Below, piece by piece: positions 22,501 to 35,800 of a stretch of DNA of 64,000 bases. Position 1 is the stretch's first letter. Each line of letters starts with the position of its first letter. The notes under the pieces were generated by a model. It made no database searches. It was not told where the DNA came from and saw only the letters and a list, made by a program, of their open reading frames with translations. The DNA is from Chamaea fasciata (lineage: Eukaryota > Chordata > Aves > Passeriformes > Sylviidae): positions 1 to 64,000 of the forward strand of contig JARCOQ010000105.1 of NCBI GenBank assembly GCA_029207755.1. Reading direction: 5' to 3'. The translations under genes and the position numbers were made by a program.

Positions 22501-25500
22501 GTCAGTTTGTAGGAGGCCTTTGGCCCTCAAAGGGAAGCAAGGCTTTCAGCCTGTGGCAGCTTGCATCTGGATGAAATCCTGTTCCATTCAAGATTGTAGG
22601 TGGCAGTTGCCAGGTGCCTGGAAGAGGCAGTCGGGTACAAAGGATGGCCTGTTTCTAAGGAAAAGTAAATTCACCTGCCCAGGTGGCTGATGTCAGTTTG
22701 TAGGAGGCCTTTGGCCCTCAAAGGGAAGCCAGCCTTCCAGCTTGTGGCAGATTTCGTCTGGAAGAAATCCTGATTCGTTTGGGATAGTAGGTGGCAGAAG
22801 CACGATGCCAGGCAGAGGGACTTGGGCACGAATGATCATCGTTCTCAAAGGGAAACTGAACTTACCTTCTCAGGCTCCTGATGTCAGTTTGTAAGAGGGC
22901 TTTGGCCTTCATAGGAAGCCAGGCTTCCAGCTTGTGCCACTTTGCATCTGGATGAAATCCTGATACGTTTGGGATAGTAGGTGGCAGAAGTACGATGCCA
23001 GGCAGAGGGAGTTGGGCACGAATAATGGTCGTTTTCAGAGGGAAACTGAACTCACCTGCCCAGGCGGCTGATGTCAGTTTGTAGGAGGCCTTGGGCCCTC
23101 AAAGGGAAGCCAGCCTTCCTGCTTGTGGCAGCTGGCTACTGGAAGAAATCCCGATTCGTTCAGAAATGTAGGTGGGAGAGGCCTGGTGCCAGGCACAGGG
23201 AGTTGGGCACAAAAGATGACCTGTTTCCAGGTCCAGGTAAAGTCACCTGCCCTGGTGCCTGATGTCAGTTTGTAGGAAACCTTTGGCCCTCAAAGGGAAG
23301 CCAGGCTTCTAGCATGTGGCAGCTGGCATCTGGAAGAAATCCTGATTCGTTCGGGATTGTAGGTAGCAGAAGCACGAAGCGAGATAGAGGCAGTTTGGCC
23401 AAAAGGATAGCCTGTTTCCAGGTGTAGGTAAAGTCACCTGCCCAGGTGGCTGATGTCAGTTTGTAGGAGGCCTTGGGCCCTCAAAGGGAAGCAAGGCTTT
23501 CAGCCTGTGGCAGCTTGCATCTGGATGAAATCCTGTTCCATTCAAGATTGTCGGTGGCAGTTGCCAGGTGCCTGGAAGAGGCAGTCGGGTACAAAGGATG
23601 GCCTGTTTCTAAGGGAAAGTAAAGTCACCTGCCCAGGTGGCTGATGTCAGTTTGTAGGAGGCCTTTGGCCCTCAAAGGGAAGCCAGCCTTCCAACTTGTG
23701 CCACTTTGCATCTGGATGAAATCCTGATTCGTTCAAGATAGTAGGTGGCAGAAGCACGATGCCAGGCAGAGGGACTTGGGCACGAATGATCGTCGTTCTC
23801 AAAGGGAAACTGAACTCACCTTCTCAGGCTCCTGATGTCAGTTTGTAGGAGGCTTTTGGCCTTCATAGGGAAGCCAGGCTTCCAGCTTGTGCCACTTTGC
23901 ATCTGGATGAAATCCTGATTCATTTGGGATAGTAGGTGGCGGAAGTACGATGCCAGGCAGAGGGAGTTGGGCACGAATAATGGTCGTTTTCAGAGGGAAA
24001 CTGAACTCACCTGCACAGGTGGCTGATGTCAGTTTGTAGGAGGCCTTTGGCCCTCAAAGGGAAGCCAGCCTTCCTGCTTGTGGCAGCTGGCTACTGGAAG
24101 AAATCCTGATTCGTTCGGAAATGAAGGTGGGAGAGGCCTGGTGCCAGGCACAGGGAGTTGGGCACAAAAGATGACCTGTTTCCAGGTCCAAGTAAAATCA
24201 CCTGCCCTGGTGCCTGATGTCAGTTTGTAGGAGGCCTTTGGCCCTCAAAGGGAAGCCAGGCTTCCAGCATGTGGCAGATTTCGTCTGGAAGAAATCCTGA
24301 TTCGTTCGGGATAGTAGGGGGCAGAAGCACGATGCCAGGCAGAGGGACTTGGGCACAAATGATGATCGTTTTCAAAGGGTAAGGAAAGTCACCTGCCCAG
24401 GTGGCTGATGTCAGTTTGTAGGAGGCCTTTGGCCCTCAAAGGCAAGCCAGGCTTCCAGCTTGTGGCAGCTGGCTAATGGAAGAAATCGTGTTTTGTTCCG
24501 GATTTTAGGTGGCAGAGGCCAGGTGCCAGGCACAGGGTGTTGGGCACAAAGGATGGCCAGCTTCCACGGGTAAGCATAGTCACCTGCCCAGGTGGCTGAT
24601 GTCAGTTTGTAGGAGGCCTTTGGCCCTCAAAGGAAAGCCAGCCTTCCAGCTTAAGGCAGCTTGCATCTGGATGAAATCCAGTTCCGTTCGGGATAGTAGG
24701 GGGCAGAAGCACGATGCCAGGCAGAATGACCTCAGCAAGAATGATGGTCATTTTCAAAGGGAAACTGAACTCACCTGCCAAGGTGCCTGATGTCAGTTTG
24801 TAGGAGGCCTTTGGCCCTCAAAGGGAAGCAAGGCTTTCAGCCTGTGGCAGCTTGCATCTGGATGAAATCCTGTTCCATTCAAGATTGTAGGTGGCAGTTG
24901 CCAGGTGCCTGGAAGAGGCAGTCGGGTACAAAGGATGGCCTGTTTCTAAGGAAAAGTAAATTCACCTGCCCAGGTGGCTGATGTCAGTTTGTAGGAGGCC
25001 TTTGGCCCTCAAAGGGAAGCCAGCCTTCCAGCTTGTGGCAGATTTCGTCTGGAAGAAATCCTGATTCGTTTGGGATAGTAGGTGGCAGAAGCACGATGCC
25101 AGGCAGAGGGACTTGGGCACGAATGATCATCGTTCTCAAAGGGAAACTGAACTTACCTTCTCAGGCTCCTGATGTCAGTTTGTAAGAGGGCTTTGGCCTT
25201 CATAGGAAGCCAGGCTTCCAGCTTGTGCCACTTTGCATCTGGATGAAATCCTGATACGTTTGGGATAGTAGGTGGCAGAAGTACGATGCCAGGCAGAGGG
25301 AGTTGGGCACGAATAATGGTCGTTTTCAGAGGGAAACTGAACTCACCTGCCCAGGCGGCTGATGTCAGTTTGTAGGAGGCCTTGGGCCCTCAAAGGGAAG
25401 CCAGCCTTCCTGCTTGTGGCAGCTGGCTACTGGAAGAAATCCCGATTCGTTCAGAAATGTAGGTGGGAGAGGCCTGGTGCCAGGCACAGGGAGTTGGGCA

Positions 25501-26507
25501 CAAAAGATGACCTGTTTCCAGGTCCAGGTAAAGTCACCTGCCCTGGTGCCTGATGTCAGTTTGTAGGAAACCTTTGGCCCTCAAAGGGAAGCCAGGCTTC
25601 TAGCATGTGGCAGCTGGCATCTGGAAGAAATCCTGATTCGTTCGGGATTGTAGGTAGCAGAAGCACGAAGCGAGATAGAGGCAGTTTGGCCAAAAGGATA
25701 GCCTGTTTCCAGGTGTAGGTAAAGTCACCTGCCCAGGTGGCTGATGTCAGTTTGTAGGAGGCCTTGGGCCCTCAAAGGGAAGCAAGGCTTTCAGCCTGTG
25801 GCAGCTTGCATCTGGATGAAATCCTGTTCCATTCAAGATTGTCGGTGGCAGTTGCCAGGTGCCTGGAAGAGGCAGTCGGGTACAAAGGATGGCCTGTTTC
25901 TAAGGGAAAGTAAAGTCACCTGCCCAGGTGGCTGATGTCAGTTTGTAGGAGGCCTTTGGCCCTCAAAGGGAAGCCAGCCTTCCAACTTGTGCCACTTTGC
26001 ATCTGGATGAAATCCTGATTCGTTCAAGATAGTAGGTGGCAGAAGCACGATGCCAGGCAGAGGGACTTGGGCACGAATGATCGTCGTTCTCAAAGGGAAA
26101 CTGAACTCACCTTCTCAGGCTCCTGATGTCAGTTTGTAGGAGGCTTTTGGCCTTCATAGGGAAGCCAGGCTTCCAGCTTGTGCCACTTTGCATCTGGATG
26201 AAATCCTGATTCATTTGGGATAGTAGGTGGCGGAAGTACGATGCCAGGCAGAGGGAGTTGGGCACGAATAATGGTCGTTTTCAGAGGGAAACTGAACTCA
26301 CCTGCACAGGTGGCTGATGTCAGTTTGTAGGAGGCCTTGGGCCCTCAAAGGGAAGCCAGGCTTCCAGCATGTGGCAGATTTCGTCTGGAAGAAATCCTGA
26401 TTCGTTCGGGATAGTAGGGGGCAGAAGCACGATGCCAGGCAGAGGGACTTGGGCACAAATGATGATCGTTTTCAAAGGGTAAGGAAAGTCACCTGCCCAG
26501 GTGGCTG
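16581..26507 (+). repeat. Most homogeneous higher-order repeat zone: 11-, 7-, 11-, 12- and 11-monomer units
   Basis: A-to-A intervals are 2100, 1336, 2100, 2291 and 2100 bp. The 11-mer A B C D2 E F G C D E H occurs at 16581-18680, 20017-22116 and 24408-26507. The 7-mer at 18681-20016 is A B C D2 E F' H, and the 12-mer at 22117-24407 adds an F' before H. An 11-mer plus a 7-mer makes a 3,436-bp unit that repeats in tandem: about 16200-19705 matches 19636-23141. Shared private marks include CAGAATGACCTCAGC in B, CTAAGGAAAAGTAAATTCACC in C, and alternating CCAGGGGTAAGC and CCACGGGTAAGC in A. Confidence 0.85.
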
Positions 26508-29179
26508 ATGTCAGTTTGTAGGAGGCCTTTGGCCCTCAAAGGCAAGCCAGGCTTCCAGCTTGTGGCAGCTGGCTAATGGAAGAAATCGTGTTTTGTTCCG
26601 GATTTTAGGTGGCAGAGGCCAGGTGCCAGGCACAGGGTGTTGGGCACAAAGGATGGCCAGCTTCCAGGGGTAAGCATAGTCACCTGCCCAGGTGGCTGAT
26701 GTCAGTTTGTAGGAGGCCTTTGGCCCTCAAAGGAAAGCCAGCCTTCCAGCTTAAGGCAGCTTGCATCTGGATGAAATCCAGTTCCGTTCGGGATAGTAGG
26801 GGGCAGAAGCACGATGCCAGGCAGAGGGACCTCAGCAAGAATGATGGTCATTTTCAAAGGGAAACTGAACTCACCTGCCAAGGTGGCTGATGTCAGTTTG
26901 TAGGAGGCCTTTGGCCCTCAAAGGGAAGCAAGGCTTTCAGCCTGTGGCAGCTTGCATCTGGATGAAATCCTGTTCCATTCAAGATTGTAGGTGGCAGTTG
27001 CCAGGTGCCTGGAAGAGGCAGTCGGGTACAAAGGATGGCCTGTTTCTAAGGGAAAGTAAAGTCACCTGCCCAGGTGGCTGATGTCAGTTTGTAGGAGGCC
27101 TTTGGCCCTCAAAGGGAAGCCAGCCTTCCAGCTTGTGGCAGATTTCGTCTGGAAGAAATCCTGATTCGTTCGGGATAGTAGGTGGCAGAAGCACGATGCC
27201 AGGCAGAGGGACTTGGGAACGAATGATCATCGTTCTCAAAGGGAAACTGAACTTACCTTCTCAGGCTCCTGATGTCAGTTTGTAAGAGGGCTTTGGCCTT
27301 CATAGGAAGCCAGGCTTCCAGCTTGTGCCACTTTGCATCTGGATGAAATCCTGATACGTTTGGGATAGTAGGTGGCAGAAGTACGATGCCAGGCAGAGGG
27401 AGTTGGGCACGAATAATGGTCGTTTTCAGAGGAAAACTGAACTCACCTGCCCAGGCGGCTGATGTCAGTTTGTAGGAGGCCTTGGGCCCTCAAAGGGAAG
27501 CCAGCCTTCCTGCTTGTGGCAGCTGGCTACTGGAAGAAATCCCGATTCGTTCAGAAATGTAGGTGGGAGAGGCCTGGTGCCAGGCACAGGGAGTTGGGCA
27601 CAAAAGATGACCTGTTTCCAGGTCCAGGTAAAGTCACCTGCCCTGGTGCCTGATGTCAGTTTGTAGGAAACCTTTGGCCCTCAAAGGGAAGCCAGGCTTC
27701 TAGCATGTGGCAGCTGGCATCTGGAAGAAATCCTGATTCGTTCGGGATTGTAGGTAGCAGAAGCACGAAGCGAGATAGAGGCAGTTTGGCCAAAAGGATA
27801 GCCTGTTTCCAGGTGTAGGTAAAGTCACCTGCCCAGGTGGCTGATGTCAGTTTGTAGGAGGCCTTTGGCCCTCAAAGGGAAGCAAGGCTTTCAGCCTGTG
27901 GCAGCTTGCATCTGGATGAAATCCTGTTCCATTCAAGATTGTCGGTGGCAGTTGCCAGGTGCCTGGAAGAGGCAGTCGGGTACAAAGGGTGGCCTGTTTC
28001 TAAGGGAAAGTAAAGTCACCTGCCCAGGTGGCTGATGTCAGTTTGTAGGAGGCCTTTGGCCCTCAAAGAGAAGCCAGCCTTCCAACTTGTGCCACTTTGC
28101 ATCTGGATGAAATCCTGATTCGTTCAAGATAGTAGGTGGCAGAAGCACGATGCCAGGCAGAGGGACTTGGGCACGAATGATCGTCGTTCTCAAAGGGAAA
28201 CTGAACTCACCTTCTCAGGCTCCTGATGTCAGTTTGTAGGAGGCTTTTTGCCTTCATAGGGAAGCCAGGCTTCCAGCTTGTGCCACTTTGCATCTGGATG
28301 AAATCCTGATACGTTTGGGATAGTAGGTGGCAGAAGTACGATGCCAGGCAGAGGGAGTTGGGCACGAATAATGGTCGTTTTCAGAGGGAAACTGAACTCA
28401 CCTGCACAGGCGGCTGATGTCAGTTTGTAGGAGGCCTTTGGCCCTCAAAGGGAAGCCAGCCTTCCTGCTTGTGGCAGCTGGCTACTGGAAGAAATCCTGA
28501 TTCGTTCGGAAATGAAGGTGGGAGAGGCCTGGTGCCAGGCACAGGGAGTTGGGCACAAAAGATGACCTGTTTCCAGGTCCAAGTAAAATCACCTGCCCTG
28601 GTGCCTGATGTCAGTTTGTAGGAGGCCTTTGGCCCTCAAAGGGAAGCCAGGCTTCCAGCTTGTGGCAGATTTCGTCTGGAAGAAATCCTGATTCGTTCGG
28701 GATAGTAGGGGGCAGAAGCACGATGCCAGGCAGAGGGACTTGGGCACAAATGATGATCGTTTTCAAAGGGTAAGGAAAGTCACCTGCCCAGGTGGCTGAT
28801 GTCAGTTTGTAGGAGGCCTTTGGCCCTCAAAGGGAAGCCAGCCTTCCTGCTTGTGGCAGCTGGCTACTGGAAGAAATCCTGATTCGTTCGGAAATGAAGG
28901 TGGGAGAGGCCTGGTGCCAGGCACAGGGAGTTTGGCACAAAAGATGACCTGTTTCCAGGTCCAAGTAAAATCACCTGCCCTGGTGCCTGATGTCAGTTTG
29001 TAGGAGGCCTTTGGCCCTCAAAGGGAAGCCAGGCTTCCAGCATGTGGCAGATTTCGTCTGGAAGAAATCCTGATTCGTTCGGGATAGTAGGTGGCAGAAG
29101 CACGATGCCAGGCAGAGGGACTTGGGCACAAATGATGATCGTTTTCAAAGGGTAAGGAAAGTCACCTGCCCAGGTGGCT
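26508..29179 (+). repeat. 14-monomer unit containing a duplicated F'-H dimer
   Basis: The order is A B C D2 E F G C D E F' H F' H. The last four monomers are two tandem copies of the F'-H dimer (about 28420-28799 and 28800-29179). Without the extra dimer the unit equals the 12-mer at 22117-24407, so this is a visible single expansion step. Confidence 0.8.
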
Positions 29180-32100
29180 GATGTCAGTTTGTGGAGGCCT
29201 TGGGCCCTCAAAGGCAAGCCAGTCTTCCAGCTTGTGGCAGCTGGCTAATGGAAGAAATCGTGTTTTGTTCGGGATTTTAGGTGGCAGAGGCCAGGTGCCA
29301 GGCACAGGGTGTTGGGCACAAAGGATGGCCAGCTTCCAGGGGTAAGCATAGTCACCTGCCCAGGTGGCTGATGTCAGTTTGTAGGAGGCCTTTGGCCCTC
29401 AAAGGAAAGCCAGCCTTCCAGCTTAAGGCAGCTTGCATCTGGATGAAATCCAGTTCCGTTCGGGATAGTAGGGGGCAGAAGCACGATGCCAGGCAGAGGG
29501 ACCTCAGCAAGAATGATGGTCATTTTCAAAGGGAAACTGAACTCACCTGCCAAGGTGCCTGATGTCAGTTTGTAGGAGGCCTTTGGCCCTCAAAGGGAAG
29601 CCAGCCTTCCAGCTTGTGGCAGATTTCGTCTGGAAGAAATCCTGATTCGTTCGGGGTAGTAGGTGGCAGAAGCATGATGCCAGGCAGAGGGACTTGGGAA
29701 CGAATGATCATCGTTCTCAAAGGGAAACTGAACTCACCTTCTCAGGCTCCTGATGTCAGTTTGTAAGAGGGCTTTGGCCTTCATAGGAAGCCAGGCTTCC
29801 AGCTTGTGCCACTTTGCATATGGATGAAATCCTGATACGTTTGGGATAGTAGGTGGCAGAAGTACGATGCCAGGCAGAGGGAGTTGGGCAGGAATAATGG
29901 TCGTTTTCAGAGGGAAACTGAACTCACCTGCACAGGCAGCTGATGTCAGTTTGTAGGAGGCCTTTGGCCCTCAAAGGGAAGCCAGCCTTCCTGCTTGTGG
30001 CAGCTGGCTACTGGAAGAAATCCTGATTCGTTCGGGATAGTAGGTGGCAGAAGCACGATACCAGGCAGAGGGACTTGGGAACGAATGATCATCGTTCTCA
30101 AAGGGAAACTGAACTCACCTTCTCAGGCTCCTGATGTCAGTTTGTAAGAGGGCTTTGGCCTTCATAGGAAGCCAGGCTTCCAGCTTGTGTCACTTTGCAT
30201 CTGGATGAAATCCTGATACGTTTGGGATAGTAGGTGGCAGAAGTACGATGCCAGGCAGAGGGAGTTGGGCACGAATAATGGTCGTTTTCAGAGGGAAACT
30301 GAACTCACCTGCACAGGCGGCTGATGTCAGTTTGTAGGAGGCCTTTGGCCCTCAAAGGGAAGCCAGCCTTCCTGCTTGTGGCAGCTGGCTACTGGAAGAA
30401 ATCCCGATTCGTTCAGAAATGTAGGTGGGAGAGGCCTGGTGCCAGGCACAGGGAGTTGGGCACAAAAGATGACCTGTTTCCAGGTCCAGGTAAAATCACC
30501 TGCCCTGGTGCCTGATGTCAGTTTGTAGGAAACCTTTGGCCGTCAAAGGGAAGCCAGGCTTCCAGCATGTGGCAGCTGGCATCTGGAAGAACTCCTGATT
30601 CGTTCGGGATTGTAGGTAGCAGAAGCACGAAGCGAGACAGAGTCAGTTTGGCAAAACGCGAGCCTGTTTCCAGGTGTAGGTAAAGTCACCTGCCCAGGTG
30701 GCTGATGTCAGTTTGTAGGAGGCCTTTGGCCCTCAAAGGGAAGCAAGGCTTTCAGCCTGTGGCAGCTTGCATCTGGATGAAATCCTGTTCCATTCAAGAT
30801 TGTAGGTGGCAGTTGCCAGGTGCCTGGAAGAGGCAGTCGGGTACAAAGGATGGCCTGTTTCTAAGGGAAAGTAAAGTCACCTGCCCAGGTGGCTGATGTC
30901 AGTTTGTAGGAGGCCTTTGGCCCTCAAAGGGAAGCCAGCCTTCCAGCATGTGGCAGATTTCGTCTGGAAGAAATCCTGAGTCATTCGGGATAGTAGGTGG
31001 CAGAAGCACGATGCCAGGCAGAGGGACTTGGGCACGAATGATCGTCGTTCTCAAAGGGAAACTGAACTCACCTTCTCAGGCTCCTGATGTCAGTTTGTAG
31101 GAGGCTTTTGGCCTTCATAGGGAAGCCAGGCTTCCAGCTTGTGCCACTTTGCATCTGGATGAAATCCTGATACGTTTGGGATAGTAGGTGGCAGAAGTAC
31201 GATGCCAGGCAGAGGGAGTTGGGCACGAATAATGGTCGTTTTCAGAGGGAAACTGAACTCACCTGCACAGGCGGCTGATGTCAGTTTGTGGAGGCCTTGG
31301 GCCCTCAAAGGGAAGCCAGCCTTCCTGCTTGTGGCAGCTGGCTACTGGAAGAAATACCGATTCGTTCAGAAATGTAGGTGGGAGAGGCCTGGTGCCAGGC
31401 ACAGGGATTTGGGCACAAAAGATGACCTGTTTCCAGGTCCAGGTAAAGTCACCTGCCCTGGTGCCTGATGTCAGTTTGTAGGAAACCTTTGGCCCTCAAA
31501 GGGAAGCCAGGCTTCCAGCATGTGGCAGCTGGCATCTGGAAGAAATCCTGATTCGTTCGGAAATGAAGGTGGGAGAGGCCTGGTGCCAGGCACAGGGAGT
31601 TGGGCACAAAAGATGACCTGTTTCCAGGTCCAAGTAAAATCACCTGCCCTGGTGCCTGATGTCAGTTTGTAGGAGGCCTTTGGCCCTCAAAGGGAAGGCA
31701 GGCTTCCAGCATGTGGCAGATTTCGTCTGGAAGAAATCCTGATTCGTTCGGGATAGTAGGGGGCAGAAGCACGATGCCAGGCAGAGGGACTTGGGCACAA
31801 ATGATGATCGTTTTCAAAGGGTAAGGAAAGTCACCTGCCAAGGTGGCTGATGTCAGTTTGTAGGAGGCCTTTGGCCCTCAAAGGCAAGCCAGGCTTCCAG
31901 CTTGTGGCAGCTGGCTAATGGAAGAAATCGTGTTTTGTTCGGGATTTTAGGTGGCAGAGGCCAGGTGCCAGGCACAGGGTGTTGGGCACAAAGGATGGCC
32001 AGCTTCCAGGGGTAAGCATAGTCACCTGCCCAGGTGGCTGATGTCAGTTTGTAGGAGGCCTTTGGCCCTCAAAGGAAAGCCAGCTTTCCAGCTTAAGGCA

Positions 32101-32835
32101 GCTTGCATCTGGATGAAATCCAGTTCCGTTCGGGATAGTAGGGGGCAGAAGCACGATGCCAGGCAGAGGGACCTCAGCAAGAATGATGGTCATTTTCAAA
32201 GGGAAACTGAACTCACCTGCCAAGGTGGCTGATGTCAGTTTGTAGGAGGCCTTTGGCCCTCAAAGGGAAGCAAGGCTTTCAGCCTGTGGCAGCTTGCATC
32301 TGGATGAAATCCTGTTCCATTCAAGATTGTAGGTGGCAGTTGCCAGGTGCCTGGAAGAGGCAGTCGGGTACAAAGGATGGCCTGTTTCTAAGGGAAAGTA
32401 AAGTCACCTGCCCAGGTGGCTGATGTCAGTTTGTAGGAGGCCTTTGGCCCTCAAAGGGAAGCCAGCCTTCCAGCTTGTGGCAGATTTCGTCTGGAAGAAA
32501 TCCTGATTCGTTCGGGATTGTAGGTGGCAGAAGCACAATGCCAGGCAGAGGGACTTGGGAACGAATGATCATCGTTCTCAAAGGGAAACTGAACTCACCT
32601 TCTCAGGCTCCTGATGTCAGTTTGTAAGAGGGCTTTGGCCTTCATAGGAAGCCAGGCTTCCAGCTTGTGCCACTTTGCATCTGGATGAAATCCTGATACG
32701 TTTGGGATAGTAGGTTGCAGAAGTACGATGCCAGGCAGAGGGAGTTGGGCACGAATAATGGTCGTTATCAGAGGGAAACTGAACTCACCTGCACAGGCGG
32801 CTGATGTCAGTTTGTGAAGGCCTTGGGCCCTCAAA

Positions 32836-35800
32836 GGGAAGCAAGGCTTTCAGCCTGTGGCAGCTTGCATCTGGATGAAATCCTGTTCCATTCAAGATTG
32901 TAGGTGGCAGTTGCCAGGTGCCTGGAAGAGGCAGTCGGGTACAAAGGATGGCCTGTTTCTAAGGGAAAGTAAAGTCACCTGCCCAGGTGGCTGATGTCAG
33001 TTTGTAGGAGGCCTTTGGCCCTCAAAGGGAAGCCAGCCTTCCAACTTGTGCCACTTTGTATCTGGATGAAATCCTGATTCGTTCAGGATAGTAGGTGGCA
33101 GAAGCACGATGCCAGGCAGAGGGACTTGGGCACGAATGATCGTCGTTCTCAAAGGGAAACTGAACTCACCTTCTCAGGCTCCTGATGTCAGTTTGTAAGA
33201 GGGCTTTGGCCTTCATAGGAAGCCAGGCTTCCAGCTTGTGCCACTTTGCATCTGGATGAAATCCTGATACGTTTGGGATAGTAGGTGGCAGAAGTACGAT
33301 GCCAGGCAGAGGGAGTTGGGCACGAATAATGGTCGTTTTCAGAGGGAAACTGAACTCACCTGCACAGGCGGCTGATGTCAGTTTGTAGGAGGCCTTGGGC
33401 CCTCAAAGGGAAGCCAGCCTTCCTGCTTGTGGCAGCTGGCTACTGGAAGAAATCCTGATTCGTTCAGAAATGTAGGTGGGAGAGGCCTGGTGCCAGGCAC
33501 AGGGAGTTGGGCACAAAAGATGACCTGTTTCCAGGTCCAGGTAAAGTCACCTGCCCTGGTGCCTGATGTCAGTTTGTAGGAAACCTTTGGCCCTCAAAGG
33601 GAAGCCAGGCTTCCAGCATGTGGCAGCTGGCATCTGGAAGAAATCCTGATTCGTTCGGGATTGTAGGTAGCAGAAGCACGAAGCGAGATAGAGTCAGTTT
33701 GGCAAAACGATAGCCTGTTTCCAGGTGTAGGTAAAGTCACCTGCCCAGGTGGCTGATGTCAGTTTGTAGGAGGCCTTTGGCCCTCAAAGGGAAGCAAGGC
33801 TTTCAGCCTGTGGCAGCTTGCATCTGGATGAAATCCTGTTCCATTCAAGATTGTAGGTGGCAGTTGCCAGGTGCCTGGAAGAGGCAGTCGGGTACAAAGG
33901 ATGGCCTGTTTCTAAGGGAAAGTAAAGTCACCTGCCCAGGTGGCTGATGTCAGTTTGTAGGAGGCCTTTGGCCCTCAAAGGGAAGCCAGCCTTCCAGCAT
34001 GTGGCAGATTTCGTCTGGAAGAAATCCTGAGTCATTCGGGATAGTAGGGGGCAGAAGCACGATGCCAGGCAGAGGGACTTGGGCACAAATGATGATCGTT
34101 TTCAAAGCGTAAGGAAAGTCACCTGCCCAGGTGGCTGATGTCAGTTTGTAGGAGGCCTTTGGCCCTCAAAGGCAAGCCAGGCTTCCAGCTTGTGGCAGCT
34201 GGCTAATGGAAGAAATCGTGTTTTGTTCGGGATTTTAGGTAGTAGAGGCCAGGTGCCAGGCACAGGGTGTTGGGCACAAAGGATGGCCAGCTTCCAGGGG
34301 TAAGCATAATCACCTGCCCAGGTGGCTGATGTCAGTTTGTAGGAGGCCTTTGGCCCTCAAAGGAAAGCCAGCCTTCCAGCTTAAGGCAGCTTGCATCTGG
34401 ACGAAATCCAGTTCCGTTCGGGATAGCAGGGGTCAGAAGCACGATGCCAGGCAGAGGGACCTCAGCAAGAATGATGGTCATTTTCAAAGGGAAACTGAAC
34501 TCACCAGCCAAGGTGCCTGATGTCAGTTTGTAGGAGGCCTTTGGCCCTCAAAGGGAAGCAAGGCTTTCAGCCTGTGGCAGCTTGCATCTGGATGAAATCC
34601 TGTTCCATTCAAGATTGTAGGTGGCAGTTGCCAGGTGCCTGGAAGAGGCAGTCGGGTACAAAGGATGGCCTGTTTCTAAGGGAAAGTAAAGTCACCTGCC
34701 CAGGTGGCTGATGTCAGTTTGTAGGAGGCCTTTGGCCCTCAAAGGGAAGCCAGGCTTTCAGCATGTGGCAGATTTCGTCTGGAAGAAATCCTGATTCGTT
34801 CGGGATAGTAGGGGGCAGAAGCACGATGCCAGGCAGAGGGACTTGGGCACAAATGATGATCGTTTTCAAAGGGTAAGGAAAGTCACCTGCCCAGGTGGCT
34901 GATGTCAGTTTGTAGGAGGCCTTTGGCCCTCAAAGGGAAGCCAGCCTTCCAGCTTGTGGCAGATTTCATCTGGAAGAAATCCTGATTCGTTCGGGATAGT
35001 AGGTGGCAGAAGCACGATGCCAGGCAGAGGGACTTGGGCACGAATGATCGTCGTTCTCAAAGGGAAACTGAACTTACCTTCTCAGGCTCCTGATGTCAGT
35101 TTGTAGGAGGCTTTTGGCCTTCATAGGGAAGCCAGGCTTCCAGCTTGTGCCACTTTTCATCTGGATGAAATCCTGATTCTTTTGGGATAGTAGGTGGCAG
35201 AAGTACGATGCCAGGCAGAGGGAGTTGGGCACGAATAATGGTCGTTTTCAGAGGGAAACTGAACTCACCTGCACAGGCGGCTGATGTCAGTTTGTGGAGG
35301 CCTTTGGCCCTCAAAGGGAAGCCAGCCTTCCTGCTTGTGGCAGCTGGCTACTGGAAGAAATCCCGATTCGTTCAGAAATGTAGGTGGGAGAGGCCTGGTG
35401 CCAGGCACAGGGATTTGGGCACAAAAGATGACCTGTTTCCAGGTCCAGGTAAAGTCACCTGCCCTGGTGCCTGATGTCAGTTTGTAGGAAACCTTTGGCC
35501 CTCAAAGGGAAGCCAGGCTTCTAGCATGTGGCAGCTGGCATCTGGAAGAAATCCTGATTCGTTCGGGATTGTAGGTAGCAGAAGCACGAAGCGAGATAGA
35601 GGCAGTTTGGCCAAAAGGATAGCCTGTTTCCAGGTGTAGGTAAAGTCACCTGCCCAGGTGGCTGATGTCAGTTTGTAGGAGGCCTTTGGCCCTCAAAGGA
35701 AAGCCAGCCTTCCCGCTTAAGGCAGCTTGCATCTGGATGAAATCCAGTTCCGTTCGGGATAGTAGGGGGCAGAAGCACGATGCCAGGCAGAGGGACCTCA

